DNA of 64,000 nucleotides, taken from the NCBI GenBank assembly GCA_946403855.1, contig CAMJBH010000004.1:62001-126000 (forward strand), written 5' to 3'. This DNA comes from an uncultured Bacteroidales bacterium. Lineage in GTDB: Bacteria > Bacteroidota > Bacteroidia > Bacteroidales > UBA932. The number at the start of each line of letters is the position of its first letter. The stretch's first letter is position 1. Positions 1-9,742 of the stretch are shown here, piece by piece. A model generated the notes under the pieces. That model was not told where the DNA came from, did not search any database, and saw only the letters and a list, made by a program, of their open reading frames with translations. The translations under genes and the position numbers were made by a program.

Positions 1-1
1 C

Positions 2-1651
2 GATCTGATCCTCAACGGATATGCATCCTGGGTGTATTACGAAGAGATCTTCGGCAGGCCGTCACGCTACCGTGCCTTTTGGTGGAGTCCGGATTCGAAG
101 AAGCTGGCATTTTACCGCTTCGACAACAGCCGGGTGCCGATGTTCCCCATCTACTCCCCCTTCGGGCAGGACGGCTCGCTAAGCCTGACCCGTTACCCCA
201 AGGCAGGAGAAGCCAATCCTCCTGTGAAGATAGGCATCGCAACAACCGGCGGAGCAATTACCTGGGCCGATTTTGACGATTCTCCCGAGCAGTATTTCGG
301 AACGCCGTTTTGGGGTCCCGGTTCGGATGAACTGTTTGTGAGCCGCATGCCTCGCCGCCAAAGCCGGCTGGACGTGTTCGCAGTCAATGCCCTTGACGGG
401 AGCAAGCGTCAAGTGTATAACGAAGAATATTCCACCTGGGTCACATGGATCGAGGGCATGCTGTTTACCGACAAAGGCTTGTTCATGGCACGCAACTTCG
501 AGTCCGGATGGGAGCAGATCTATTTTTTGGGATACGACGGCAGCCTCAAGCGGCTTACCGAAGGCAAAAACTGGGATATTCAGTTGCTGAAATACGACAG
601 CAAGAAAGGCAATTTGTGGTTCCTTGCCAAGCGCGATTCACGCATTCACCCAAGCCTCTACCGGCTGGACAAGAAGGGCCGCATCTACACCCTTACCGAC
701 CCGCAATACTACACTGCAGCTGCTGAGATTTCCGACGATTTCAAGACTTTCACCGCCATGGTTTCGAATGCCAGGTCTCCGTGGACCACAGTCAGCGGCA
801 GCGCCCTGAAAGTCAAGAACTTCACTCCTATAGAGGAGACTTCGGAAGAGAGGCCCTTCCCGCAAATCGTCAAAATCTCAAACGACGGATTCGACCTGTA
901 CGGCCTCATGGTCCTTCCCAGAGGGTTCGACCCTTCGAATAAGTATCCTGTAATCATGCAATTGTACGGCGGGCCCGGCACCCCGTACGTACGCGACTAC
1001 TGGAACAGCCGTGACGCATCGGACCGCTGGTGCTGGGAGAACGGAATCATATACATAGTGGTCGATCCCCGCTCTTCCGGCGAGAACGGACGGGATGGCA
1101 TGGACCAAGCCTTCAAGCGCATGACTGTCATAGAGTTGCAGGATTATATCAAGTGGGCCGAGTGGCTCCAGAACCTGCCTTATGTGAACGGAAGCAGAAT
1201 AGGCGTGGAAGGATTCTCCTTCGGCGGCACCACCACAGCCATGCTGGTGCTCCGCTACCCTCAGTACTTCTGCTGCGGCGTAGCTGGAGGCGGGGTTTAC
1301 GACTGGAAGCTTTACGATTCCCACTACACCGAAAGGTACATGGACACTCCCGAAGCCAACCCGGACGGATACGCCGAAGCCAGCGTTATTACATGGGTTC
1401 CTACTTGCGCGCTGAAGTCAAACAGGGGTCTTCACAACGGATCTCCCGCTCTAAAGCTTACCCACGGCACCGGAGACGACAATGTGCATTTCCAGAACAC
1501 GTTGCAGCTCATCGACGCCCTGCAGAAGGAAGGAATACAGTTCGATCTTATGATTTACCCGGACGGCATGCACGGCTACCGTGGATACCAGCACATCCAC
1601 GACAAAGCCTCAGATGCCTTGTTCTGGAAGCGTCACCTTCTGGCAGACTAG
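2..1651 (+). CDS. Dipeptidyl peptidase IV family (S9B) serine peptidase, 3' part
   Basis: The reading frame is open from the window edge, so the 5' end (signal peptide and start of the beta-propeller) is missing; 549 codons remain. The first visible residues (NGYASWVYYEE, then GRPSRYRAFWWSPD) are typical of the DPP IV propeller. The C-terminal alpha/beta-hydrolase domain has the nucleophile motif GFSFGG (around residue 403 of the visible part), an Asp in HGTGDDNVHF (around 488) and a His in PDGMHG (around 524). The usual DPP IV nucleophile motif is GWSYGG, so this copy is slightly divergent but keeps G-x-S-x-G. The family removes X-Pro or X-Ala dipeptides from peptide N-termini in the periplasm or at the cell surface. 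The end overlaps the convergent methyltransferase gene by 42 bp. Confidence 0.9.
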   Translation, partial: DLILNGYASWVYYEEIFGRPSRYRAFWWSPDSKKLAFYRFDNSRVPMFPIYSPFGQDGSLSLTRYPKAGEANPPVKIGIATTGGAITWADFDDSPEQYFGTPFWGPGSDELFVSRMPRRQSRLDVFAVNALDGSKRQVYNEEYSTWVTWIEGMLFTDKGLFMARNFESGWEQIYFLGYDGSLKRLTEGKNWDIQLLKYDSKKGNLWFLAKRDSRIHPSLYRLDKKGRIYTLTDPQYYTAAAEISDDFKTFTAMVSNARSPWTTVSGSALKVKNFTPIEETSEERPFPQIVKISNDGFDLYGLMVLPRGFDPSNKYPVIMQLYGGPGTPYVRDYWNSRDASDRWCWENGIIYIVVDPRSSGENGRDGMDQAFKRMTVIELQDYIKWAEWLQNLPYVNGSRIGVEGFSFGGTTTAMLVLRYPQYFCCGVAGGGVYDWKLYDSHYTERYMDTPEANPDGYAEASVITWVPTCALKSNRGLHNGSPALKLTHGTGDDNVHFQNTLQLIDALQKEGIQFDLMIYPDGMHGYRGYQHIHDKASDALFWKRHLLAD

Positions 1652-2782
1652 CAGACGCCGCTCGGCATCGACCTGACAGGCGAAGATGTGGACTGAGCCG
1701 CCGGGAGCGGCCTTCAGTCTGGTCCGGAGTTCCTCCGAGCTTATGGGAACGCCGCGGGCAGTGACGTCGGCTTTCGGATAGCGGCGGCCGAGTTCCTTTA
1801 TGACAGACGAAGAGAAAGGCAGGTTCTCCAGCACTTCATAGAACTTTCCGAAGTGCGACAAGCCTTCGTCATACTCCATACGGCACATGCCCGGGCCAAG
1901 GCCCGACTTGGTCATGGCAGCCGATGGGACAAACAGCAGGGACGCCTTATCCTCCTCCGCCTCAGCCGGGCCTGCCCCCCGAAACTTTCGCTTCGCTTCA
2001 TCCCTCCCACTGCGCTTCGCTTGTGTGCCCCTCCCGTTCACGCGGCCACTGGCGGCCACGGTTTCCAGGGGCAGGTCCGGCAGAGGCGGAGAGAATACGA
2101 AACCGTCCTCGGCCAGAATGACGTTTTTGAAAACTCCGTCGCGGCGGCAGATGCACAGCAGCTCCTTGCACTCCCCTCCAGAGCCCACCACATGGATCTC
2201 ACAAAGATAAGGCTCCAGGCGCCGCCGGAGCATGGTCAGGTCTGCCATCGGAGACACCTTCACCATCACCTCCGGACACAGCGTCAACAGTTGCGGCATC
2301 AGCGTCAGCACATCGGGGCTGCACTCCTCAAGGAGAAAGACTTTCCTGCCTGCGGAATTGCGGCGGGCAGGGTCCAGATACACGACATCAGGTCCGAAAG
2401 TATGCAGCGACTCCAGCCAGTCCGAAGCCCCTGCGCTTATATCAAATCCGTGAAACTCAACATTTTCAACCTCAAGGGCCTTGAAATTGCGCTGCACCGC
2501 TCCGAGCAAAACGGAATCCCTTTCATTATACCATACTTCCGAGGCCCTTTGAGACATAGCGCAACTGTCCGCACCCAAGCCTCCTGTAAGGTCGGCTACC
2601 CGGCAGCCGGAAGGCAGGAGCGAGGCCTTGTACCTTGCCGCTTCTTCTCCAGAACATTGCTGGAAATTGATCGAAGACGGAATTTCAATATCCACACCGG
2701 CCCAGGACGGCAATTTGGACTCGAGTTTTGCACGGCTGCGTCCCTCGAGTTGCTCCAGAATATTTGCAAATCCTGTTTTCAC
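1610..2782 (-). CDS. Class I SAM-dependent methyltransferase with THUMP-like C-terminal domain
   Basis: 390 residues. Motif I of the SAM-binding fold is DLTGGLG (residues 64-70), and a DPAR motif preceded by hydrophobic residues (VVYLDPARRN, about 133-142) matches the Bacteroidota methyltransferase family that carries a THUMP-like C-terminal domain. RNA is the likely substrate by family resemblance; the target is unknown. The ATG overlaps the stop of the helicase gene (ATGA, 2779-2782), so this is the last gene of the 6453-1610 operon. A stretch of about 45 residues near residues 235-280, rich in Arg, Ala, Gly and Glu, interrupts the conserved C-terminal part and looks like an in-frame insertion (see findings). 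Confidence 0.8.
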   Translation of the reverse strand: MKTGFANILEQLEGRSRAKLESKLPSWAGVDIEIPSSINFQQCSGEEAARYKASLLPSGCRVADLTGGLGADSCAMSQRASEVWYNERDSVLLGAVQRNFKALEVENVEFHGFDISAGASDWLESLHTFGPDVVYLDPARRNSAGRKVFLLEECSPDVLTLMPQLLTLCPEVMVKVSPMADLTMLRRRLEPYLCEIHVVGSGGECKELLCICRRDGVFKNVILAEDGFVFSPPLPDLPLETVAASGRVNGRGTQAKRSGRDEAKRKFRGAGPAEAEEDKASLLFVPSAAMTKSGLGPGMCRMEYDEGLSHFGKFYEVLENLPFSSSVIKELGRRYPKADVTARGVPISSEELRTRLKAAPGGSVHIFACQVDAERRLLVCQKVTLPEQGI

Positions 2783-4206
2783 CGGAAATACTTATCCTTG
2801 AAATTGACCAGATACACCTTGTCCACCGCACGTGTGATTGCGGTATAGAGCCACTTGAGGTCTTCCGCCGTCAGGAAATCCTGCCAGAACGGATTGTCTA
2901 TGAACACACAAGACCACTGCCCGCCCTGAGCCTTGTGACAGGTGATAGCATCGGCATATTTTAGCTGTAGGGCGTTGAAATAAGGATCCTCACGAACCGC
3001 ATCCCAAATGCGTTTCTTGCTGCCGCGGTCGGCATAATCGGCGCTCACGCCCGCATAGAGCGCATTCTGCTGCTCGTAGGTAAGCGATGCTGATTCGCTC
3101 GTCAGAGTGTCCAGACACACCTTGGCCTGCAAGGTGCAGTCTCCATAGTCCGGGAAACTCAGCAGAGCATCGGCGAAGCGGAGCCCGTAACGGTCTTCAT
3201 GATTCCATATCTTTTGAAGCTCTGCCACGTCACCGTTCGCTATATAATCCATCTGCTCAACATCTTCCACGAATTGGTAGCAGTTCTTCACTATCATCAG
3301 CTTATCCCCCCTGGAGAGTTCATCCTCCTTGTACAACACCTGAGAACGTATCCCCAGGTTGTAACGGATGGCCCTCTTGTTGGAGCGGCATAAGACTATA
3401 GTATCATCGTATCCATAGTGGCTGTAGGCTTCTGAAAGAGCCTCCAGCAATTCTCCTCCGCCTATCCTCTCCACATCCCCTCCTTCCTTCGCCACCATGG
3501 GCAGGGATTCGAAGGTCTCGTCTTCCGACGCTTCTTCGATGAGTCTCCGTATGACGGTAGCATTGTCCAGAATGCCGGAATCGCCGGCCTGCCTCACAAC
3601 AGAAGTCAGAGTAGCGTATTGTACGCCGCCCATTCCGTCCATATAATCAGGGCTCAGCGCCGGAGACAGTTCAAGCCCCACCGGAGGCAGCTGTGCCGCG
3701 TCTCCGAGCAGTATCAGCCGGCAGTCTTCTCCGGAGCGGACGAAAGTGACCAGGTCGGAAAGCAAATCGCCGGAGCCGAAAAGCGACTGCTGCTGTTGGG
3801 ACGACTCGACCCCTATAAGTGAAGCTTCATCCACTACGAAAAGAGTGTGGCGGGCCTTGTTAGGGGCCAGCGAAAAACGTCCCATGCCGTCGTTTCCGAC
3901 AGATTTTTGGCGATAGATATGTTTGTGAACCGTGCTTGCAGACAAACCGGCCATGCCGGAAAGCACCTTGGCCGCCCTGCCGGTAGGGGCCAGCAGGACC
4001 GACTTGATGCCCAGCCTGCGAAGGGCGCCTATCACAGCAGAAAGAGCCGTTGTCTTGCCGGTGCCGGCATATCCGTTTACCACGAAAATGTCTCCGTCGT
4101 CGGAACTGAGAAAAGACGCCAGGTCACGGAACAGACGGTCCTGACATGGGGTCAGTTCCATGGACATTGCGCGGACGAAGCTTTCGTAGAGTGTTTGCCG
4201 GTCCAT
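2779..4206 (-). CDS. RecD-like superfamily 1 ATP-dependent DNA helicase
   Basis: 475 residues. Walker A GYAGTGKTT is at 45-53, Walker B FVVDEAS around 123-129, the GDAAQLPPVG motif near 175-185, and C-terminal SF1 motifs CHKAQGGQW (about 425) and WLYTAITRA (about 450). The order and the UvrD_C_2-type C-terminus match the stand-alone RecD-like helicases common in Bacteroidota, which lack RecB and RecC partners; a role in DNA repair or recombination is inferred. The start codon shares one base with the trkH stop (TGATG), and the gene overlaps the downstream methyltransferase by 4 nt, so it is translationally coupled on both sides. Confidence 0.85.
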   Translation of the reverse strand: MDRQTLYESFVRAMSMELTPCQDRLFRDLASFLSSDDGDIFVVNGYAGTGKTTALSAVIGALRRLGIKSVLLAPTGRAAKVLSGMAGLSASTVHKHIYRQKSVGNDGMGRFSLAPNKARHTLFVVDEASLIGVESSQQQQSLFGSGDLLSDLVTFVRSGEDCRLILLGDAAQLPPVGLELSPALSPDYMDGMGGVQYATLTSVVRQAGDSGILDNATVIRRLIEEASEDETFESLPMVAKEGGDVERIGGGELLEALSEAYSHYGYDDTIVLCRSNKRAIRYNLGIRSQVLYKEDELSRGDKLMIVKNCYQFVEDVEQMDYIANGDVAELQKIWNHEDRYGLRFADALLSFPDYGDCTLQAKVCLDTLTSESASLTYEQQNALYAGVSADYADRGSKKRIWDAVREDPYFNALQLKYADAITCHKAQGGQWSCVFIDNPFWQDFLTAEDLKWLYTAITRAVDKVYLVNFKDKYFR

Positions 4207-5660
4207 CAGTGATTACGCTTGTCGAATACCATGGCCACCACTGCCAGCACCGGATAAATTTCGATACGGCCAAGGAACATATCCATGGTAAATACAAACT
4301 TTGACGGATCCGATACTCCATTGAAAGAGCCCATGGAGCCCATGTCTCCCAGCGCCGGTCCGACATTGCTGAGGCTGGTGATGGACGCTCCCACCGCGTT
4401 CTGCCAGTCCACTCCGAACCACAGGCTCAGGAGCAGCGATACCGACAGCAGAAGCACATACAGCACAATGTACAAAAGATGCGGAGAGACCTCTTCATCT
4501 TTGATAACCCTGCCGGCAAATTTGACTTCGTTCACCGAAGATGGATGCAAGATGCGCCCGATATGTCTGCCGACAGCTTTGAACGACAGCATGATGCGGT
4601 CTATCTTAAGACCTCCCGAAGTACTCCCCGCGCAGGCGCAGACGGCCGCCGGCACAAGAATCAAGGCGCACAAAACGCCGGGCCATGTGCTGTTGTCTAT
4701 TATTGCGAAACCGGTGGTGGTAGAAATACACAGTATCTCGAAGAGACCGTTCCAAAGCGACTCTCCCCATGAGCTGCAGTATCCGTTTAATTTGAGGCCT
4801 ACGCCGAGGAACAGCGCCAGCAGCAGTACTGAAGTCGTATAGAACTTCACTATCGGATTGTTGAGCGGTTTGAGCGAACGGGAAACTATGCTCAAGTACA
4901 ACAATCCAAAGTGAAGCGACGACAAATACATGCATAGCATGGTCACCGCTTCTATCCAACGCGAACCAAAGGCCCCTATGGAAGCGTTCCTGGTGCTGAA
5001 TCCGCCAGTAGCCGAAACGCTCATGGCGTGACATATGGCGTCGAACGCCGGCATGCCGGCAAGCAGATACAGCAGCAAGGCAAGGGCGAAAATCCCCAGA
5101 TAGACATACGCGAAAATATAAACGGTTCGGTTGGTACGAGCCGAGTATGAACTTCTGGAGAGACTGCCGATTTCCATGTTGGCAAGGCGAAGCTTGACCG
5201 GGCTGGTATCGGGTATGATCAGCAGCAGAAACACCACTACTCCCAAGCCTCCGATGAAATGGGTGCTGCTCCTCCAGAACAACAGGCTCCGAGGCAGGGC
5301 TTCCACATTCTCAAGTATGCTGGAACCGGTTGTGGTAAACCCGGAGACGCTTTCGAACCAAGCGTTCATCAGCGTAAAGGGGCCGCCCCACAAGGCGTAT
5401 GGCAGCATTCCGAACACGAAGGACAACAGCCACGAGAGGGTAATGATTACATAACCCTCCTTGAGGGTGATGGCAGGAGCCTTGCGCACGAAAATGAAAG
5501 GGAACGCTCCCACGATGAACGTGATTGTAAAGCTGATGATCAGGGCGGCCAGTGCGCTGTCCCTCCCGTTCAGCACTGATACCAGCACCGACAGGAACAT
5601 AAACAGCGAACTCACCAGAAGAGCGAGCCCGATATTACGGCTGATTCCCTTCCAGTTCAT
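4206..5660 (-). CDS. trkH: TrkH-family potassium uptake membrane protein
   Basis: 484 residues, strongly hydrophobic, with the four pore-loop repeats of the Trk/Ktr family: SGFTTTGSS, SATGGFSTR, STTTGFA and SLSNVGPALG, whose glycines form the K+ selectivity filter. It should form the membrane pore of a Trk-type K+ uptake system in the inner membrane. The regulatory TrkA (RCK) subunit is not next to it; the adjacent upstream gene, overlapping by 26 nt, is instead a HAMP receptor-like protein. TrkA would have to be encoded elsewhere. Confidence 0.9.
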   Translation of the reverse strand: MNWKGISRNIGLALLVSSLFMFLSVLVSVLNGRDSALAALIISFTITFIVGAFPFIFVRKAPAITLKEGYVIITLSWLLSFVFGMLPYALWGGPFTLMNAWFESVSGFTTTGSSILENVEALPRSLLFWRSSTHFIGGLGVVVFLLLIIPDTSPVKLRLANMEIGSLSRSSYSARTNRTVYIFAYVYLGIFALALLLYLLAGMPAFDAICHAMSVSATGGFSTRNASIGAFGSRWIEAVTMLCMYLSSLHFGLLYLSIVSRSLKPLNNPIVKFYTTSVLLLALFLGVGLKLNGYCSSWGESLWNGLFEILCISTTTGFAIIDNSTWPGVLCALILVPAAVCACAGSTSGGLKIDRIMLSFKAVGRHIGRILHPSSVNEVKFAGRVIKDEEVSPHLLYIVLYVLLLSVSLLLSLWFGVDWQNAVGASITSLSNVGPALGDMGSMGSFNGVSDPSKFVFTMDMFLGRIEIYPVLAVVAMVFDKRNH

Positions 5661-6453
5661 TGTTCAATTTGCTCTTCACGTCCTTAAGTCGCTTACGGAG
5701 CTGAATGTTATCGTTTGCCAATTCGCTTATGCCTTCGTTCAACTTCACAAGTTCATCATCGCCCTCGAAGGTGTAGCTGTATTTCTTGTTGTAGGACCTG
5801 TAGCCTTCCAATGCGTCCAGCATTCGGTCGAGCGGTTTCACATAGTACGACAGCATAAACAGCAAAAGCATCACCACCAGCAGGAGTCCAACACCGACGG
5901 CCACGATTCCGGGAATGATACTTCTGTAAAAGCCTCGCTCAAAGGTTTTTGAATTCTTCTCCAGGTCGGTGTAAATGGCTTTTTCCAAAGCGTTTATGTC
6001 GGAAGTGAGCTGCACGAAACTGGGTTGCAGCCGGTCGAAGTACCAGCTTCGGGAGTCTATGAACTTGGAATTAAGTACGTTACTGAGTTCCAGGGATGTA
6101 AGGACATAGGCCGAGCAGGCATATACCACAGAATCCGTAAGTGGTTGTATAGTATTGGATTCCAAAGAAGTGCGAAGCGAATCACAGTGCGAAAGGAAAT
6201 ATTCTTGGTCGAACACCGGCAGCCGCACTTCCCCGCCCTCTCCGATAACGGCAAGGATATCCAGATTGTATCTATTACTTATGTCGGCAAGTTTATGAGC
6301 CGTGTTGAGGCTGCTTATGTCGTCGGCTATCAAATCCGAGACATAAGTACTCATTTTGTCGTATTCGAGCACGGAGATAGTCGCGGATATCATCAATATC
6401 ACGGCAATCGCACTGAGGCTCAAAGTCAACTTTGCCTTAATCGACAACTTCAT
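5635..6453 (-). CDS. Membrane receptor-like protein with HAMP domain and no output domain
   Basis: 272 residues. The ATG at 6453 (protein begins MKLSIKAKLTLSLSA) is preferred because it lies 26 nt downstream of a clear -7 element; an upstream in-frame extension reaches into the promoter. Two transmembrane segments (about residues 8-30 and 182-208) enclose a mostly helical periplasmic region of about 150 residues, as in four-helix-bundle sensors. After the second segment come a HAMP-like linker and a charged coiled coil (ELANDNIQLRKRLKDVKSKL), and the protein ends there. No kinase, GGDEF or MCP domain follows. It is the first gene of the trkH operon and overlaps trkH by 26 nt, so it may modulate the transporter or pair with a separate partner; this is inference. 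Confidence 0.7.
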   Translation of the reverse strand: MKLSIKAKLTLSLSAIAVILMISATISVLEYDKMSTYVSDLIADDISSLNTAHKLADISNRYNLDILAVIGEGGEVRLPVFDQEYFLSHCDSLRTSLESNTIQPLTDSVVYACSAYVLTSLELSNVLNSKFIDSRSWYFDRLQPSFVQLTSDINALEKAIYTDLEKNSKTFERGFYRSIIPGIVAVGVGLLLVVMLLLFMLSYYVKPLDRMLDALEGYRSYNKKYSYTFEGDDELVKLNEGISELANDNIQLRKRLKDVKSKLNNELEGNQP

Positions 6454-6478
6454 TTTAAAATTTTTTACAAAATCTGCA

Positions 6479-6486
6479 CAAATATA
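6479..6486 (-). promoter_or_regulatory. Bacteroidota -7 promoter element for the receptor-trkH operon
   Basis: On the minus strand this reads TATATTTG, matching TAnnTTTG. It lies 26 nt upstream of the receptor ATG and back-to-back with the ROK-gene promoter. Confidence 0.7.
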
Positions 6487-6498
6487 GGAAATAATTGA

Positions 6499-6506
6499 TA
6501 TTTTTG
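6499..6506 (+). promoter_or_regulatory. Bacteroidota -7 promoter element for the ROK gene
   Basis: TATTTTTG matches TAnnTTTG and lies 18 nt upstream of the ROK-gene ATG. The two divergent -7 elements are only 12 nt apart. Confidence 0.7.
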
Positions 6507-6524
6507 CATAATAACGCCTGTACA

Positions 6525-7724
6525 ATGACCAGCACCTTCCTCAACGATAATACAAGCAAAAGCGCAGCTGCCAAAAGAGCCATACTCCGTCTTTGCATCA
6601 AACATGAAGAATCAAGCATATCATTCTTCAGCAAAACACTTGGCATAAGCGTACCTACAGTCACAAAACTGATCACCGAACTTATCGATGAGGGATTCTT
6701 GATGGACGAAGGCAAAATCGGCACGTCGGGAGGCCGCAGGCCAAGCATTTTCGGGCTCAATCCAAATGCCGGCTATTTTGTCGGAATAGACGTAGCGAGG
6801 CACCACTTCCACATTGCTATCACAGACTTCAAAGGCAATCTGCTCACTTACATAGAAGACATCGAATTTGTCCTTGAGTCTAATTCTGGCTCCTTCAGGC
6901 AGATGTGCCGAATGGTCAAAGACAATGTGGTGGCGACCGGAATCCCATGGATAAAAGTCCTGGCGGCCGGAGTGAGCCTGTCCGGACGTGTAAACCCAGA
7001 ACAAGGCTATTCCCTGACATATTTCGTAAGCGACGACCTGCCGCTTAAAGACTTGTTCCAGAGAGAGTTGAATGTTCCCGTGAGCATTGAGAACGACTCC
7101 AGGGCCCTGACGTACGGCGAATACATGAACCTGGGCAATGAAGCCAACAAGGACATGATAGCCATCAACCTCAGCTGGGGCCTCGGAATGGGAATGATAT
7201 TGGACGGAAGGCTGTATTATGGCAAGTCCGGATTCTCCGGCGAGATTGGCCACTTCCCTCTCCTGGACAACAACGTAATGTGCCGTTGCGGCAAAATAGG
7301 CTGCCTGGAAACTGGCGCCTCTGGATCGGCCCTCAGGCGCATCCTGGTCGAGAAACTTAAGGCCGGCCGACGTTCTTCGCTCTCCAAAATCTATAAGGAA
7401 AGCGGAACGCTGGATCTTTCGGAGATACTGCAGGCCGTCCAGGACGGTGACGTTCTGGCCATCGAATGCATCGGAGAAATCGGTGACATGCTCGGACGCG
7501 GCGTGTCCGGAGTTATCAACATTTTCAATCCGGGACTTGTCATCATAGGCGGACGGCTCATCGTAGGCAAGGAACACCTCCTTCTGCCTATACGCACCGC
7601 CGTGAACAAATTCTCAATGAACAGAGTCGCTGCCGATACCACTATACGCCTCTCCACCCTCGGCCGCAAAGCGACCGTTCTCGGAGACTGTCTGCTGGCC
7701 CGGAAAAAGCTCCTCGGAATCTGA
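6525..7724 (+). CDS. ROK-family transcriptional regulator (NagC/Mlc type)
   Basis: 399 residues. The ATG at 6525 is chosen over an in-frame TTG at 6495 that would sit on the promoter. The N-terminus (about 15-75) is a winged helix-turn-helix (SFFSKTLGISVPTVTKLI, then a GGRRPS wing). It is followed by the ROK fold with a GIDVARHHFHIAI phosphate-binding strand, ENDSRALTYGEY, and the zinc-binding ROK signature CRCGKIGCLE (about 253-262). The HTH indicates a sugar-responsive repressor rather than a pure sugar kinase; the effector and targets cannot be read from the sequence. The stop abuts the stop of the convergent rfbB, the two forming TGATCA. Confidence 0.85.
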   Translation: MTSTFLNDNTSKSAAAKRAILRLCIKHEESSISFFSKTLGISVPTVTKLITELIDEGFLMDEGKIGTSGGRRPSIFGLNPNAGYFVGIDVARHHFHIAITDFKGNLLTYIEDIEFVLESNSGSFRQMCRMVKDNVVATGIPWIKVLAAGVSLSGRVNPEQGYSLTYFVSDDLPLKDLFQRELNVPVSIENDSRALTYGEYMNLGNEANKDMIAINLSWGLGMGMILDGRLYYGKSGFSGEIGHFPLLDNNVMCRCGKIGCLETGASGSALRRILVEKLKAGRRSSLSKIYKESGTLDLSEILQAVQDGDVLAIECIGEIGDMLGRGVSGVINIFNPGLVIIGGRLIVGKEHLLLPIRTAVNKFSMNRVAADTTIRLSTLGRKATVLGDCLLARKKLLGI

Positions 7725-8867
7725 TCAGCGGCGCCCGTACATCTGCTCGTAGTACTTCTGGTAATCCCCGGAGGTGACGTTGTCCATCCACTCCTGATTG
7801 TCCAGGTACCAACGGACTGTTTTTTCTATTCCCTCTTCGAACTGCAGGCTCGGCTCCCAGCCAAGCTCTCTCTGAAGCTTACGGCTGTCTATAGCATAGC
7901 GCAGGTCGTGGCCTGCCCTGTCGGTAACGAAGCTTATAAGGTCCATGTCGGCCCCTTCAGGACGTCCGAGCAGACGATCGACTGTATTGATAAGCAATTT
8001 GATGACATCGATGTTTTTCCACTCATTAAAGCCGCCGATGTTATAGGTTTCGGCAACTTTCCCCTTATGGAAGATGACATCGATAGCCCTGGCATGGTCT
8101 TCCACATAAAGCCAGTCCCGCACATTCTCCCCACGGCCATAGACAGGAAGCGGCTTGCGATGACGGATATTATTGATAAAGAGCGGTATAAGCTTCTCCG
8201 GGAACTGGTAAGGACCATAGTTGTTGGAGCAGTTCGTCACGATCGTAGGCATCCCGTATGTATCGTGGAAAGCACGTACGAAATGGTCGCTGCTGGCTTT
8301 TGCCGCACTATAGGGGCTGTGCGGCTGATATTTCATGTCTTCCGTAAAGAAGTCGCGCCCGTATGCGAGATGGTGGCTGCCGCTGCTTGCCTTGGTTGTA
8401 AACGGAGCCTCCACGCCTTCGGGGCAGGTCATTTCGAGAGCCCCGTAAACTTCGTCCGTAGAAATGTGGTAGAAGCGGCAAGGGACATCCCCTACTTTCC
8501 ATCCGCCCGGCTCCCAGCAGGCTTTTGCTGCCTGCAGCAGGCTCAATGTGCCGAGCACATTAGTCTTGGCGAAGGTGAACGGATCTTTGATGCTGCGGTC
8601 CACGTGCGATTCAGCGGCAAGGTGGATGATGCCGTCCACAGCCTCGTCCTTCATCAATTTGTACACCTGGTCAAAGTCGCAGATGTCCATCTTGACGAAT
8701 TTATAGTTAGGCTTGCCTTCCAAGTCCTTCAAATTGGCCAGGTTGCCGGCATAAGTGAGGGCGTCGAGACAAATAATGCGGTATTCAGGGTATTTATTTA
8801 CAAACAGACGGACTACGTGACTGCCTATGAATCCGGCTCCTCCGGTGATGATGATGCTTCTTTTCAT
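7725..8867 (-). CDS. rfbB: dTDP-glucose 4,6-dehydratase
   Basis: 380 residues, an extended-SDR enzyme with the NAD-binding motif [10 protein letters not shown] (8-17) and the YxxxK catalytic pair in PYSAAKAS (about 185-189). It converts dTDP-glucose to dTDP-4-keto-6-deoxyglucose, the second step of dTDP-L-rhamnose synthesis. It is the last gene of the polysaccharide operon and overlaps rfbA by 4 nt (ATGA). The 3,5-epimerase gene rfbC, usually nearby, is absent from this window. Confidence 0.95.
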   Translation of the reverse strand: MKRSIIITGGAGFIGSHVVRLFVNKYPEYRIICLDALTYAGNLANLKDLEGKPNYKFVKMDICDFDQVYKLMKDEAVDGIIHLAAESHVDRSIKDPFTFAKTNVLGTLSLLQAAKACWEPGGWKVGDVPCRFYHISTDEVYGALEMTCPEGVEAPFTTKASSGSHHLAYGRDFFTEDMKYQPHSPYSAAKASSDHFVRAFHDTYGMPTIVTNCSNNYGPYQFPEKLIPLFINNIRHRKPLPVYGRGENVRDWLYVEDHARAIDVIFHKGKVAETYNIGGFNEWKNIDVIKLLINTVDRLLGRPEGADMDLISFVTDRAGHDLRYAIDSRKLQRELGWEPSLQFEEGIEKTVRWYLDNQEWMDNVTSGDYQKYYEQMYGRR

Positions 8868-9742
8868 TTTTCTTCAGTAAGTTTTAAAAGATACTGTCCA
8901 TATTGATTCTTGGCCATAGGAGCCGCGATTTCGCGGAGCCTGTCGGCATCTATCCAGCCTTTCTTGAATGCTATATCTTCAAGGCAGGCGATTTTGAGTC
9001 CCTGCCGTTTCTCTATCACTTCGACGAAGGTGCTTGCATCGCTGAGCGAGTCGAAGGTACCGGTGTCCAGCCAAGCAAATCCTCGGCCCAGAGTCTGAAC
9101 CTTCAGTTCTCCGGAGGCAAGGAATGCCTGGTTCACGCTGGTGATTTCGAGTTCTCCCCTGGCTGACGGTTTGATGTTCTTTGCCACGTCAACCACCTTG
9201 TTCGGATAGAAATAAAGTCCCACCACGGCATAATTGGACTTGGGTTTCGAAGGCTTTTCCTCTATACTTATACAGCGTCCCTGAGCATCGAATTCTGCCA
9301 CTCCATAGCGCTCCGGATCGCTAACCCAATAGCCGAATACAGTGGCGCACGAGTCCTCTTCGGCCGCGCGTACCGCCTCTTGAAGCTTGGGAGTGAATGC
9401 ATCGCCGTAGAAAATATTATCTCCGAGGACCAGGCAGGCGCAGTCGTCGCCTATGAAATCTTCTCCGATGATAAAAGCCTGGGCAAGACCGTCGGGAGAT
9501 GGTTGTTCGGCATATTCGAAATGTACGCCGTAGCCGGATCCGTCTCCCAGCAGGCGGCGGAATCCCGGAAGGTCCTGAGGCGTTGAGATAATGAGTATGT
9601 CACGTATGCCCGCCAGCATGAGGACGCTGATGGGATAATACACCATGGGCTTGTCGTAAATGGGGAGCAACTGCTTGCTCACCCCCTTGGTTATCGGGTA
9701 GAGACGTGTGCCGGACCCTCCGGCCAGAACTATTCCTTTCAT
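8864..9742 (-). CDS. rfbA: Glucose-1-phosphate thymidylyltransferase
   Basis: 292 residues. The start at 9742 (MKGIVLAGG) is chosen because it gives the family's usual N-terminus and an ATGA overlap with rfbD. The nucleotidyltransferase signature GGSGTRLYP (8-16), the activation-site residues [11 protein letters not shown] and the GDNIFYGD motif are all present. It forms dTDP-glucose from dTTP and glucose-1-phosphate, the entry step to dTDP-rhamnose. It is translationally coupled to rfbD and rfbB. Confidence 0.95.
   Translation of the reverse strand: MKGIVLAGGSGTRLYPITKGVSKQLLPIYDKPMVYYPISVLMLAGIRDILIISTPQDLPGFRRLLGDGSGYGVHFEYAEQPSPDGLAQAFIIGEDFIGDDCACLVLGDNIFYGDAFTPKLQEAVRAAEEDSCATVFGYWVSDPERYGVAEFDAQGRCISIEEKPSKPKSNYAVVGLYFYPNKVVDVAKNIKPSARGELEITSVNQAFLASGELKVQTLGRGFAWLDTGTFDSLSDASTFVEVIEKRQGLKIACLEDIAFKKGWIDADRLREIAAPMAKNQYGQYLLKLTEEK

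Noticed and set aside
1853..2848. Open frame of 331 codons on the plus strand
   Set aside because: It is antisense to the methyltransferase gene, with no domain or promoter.
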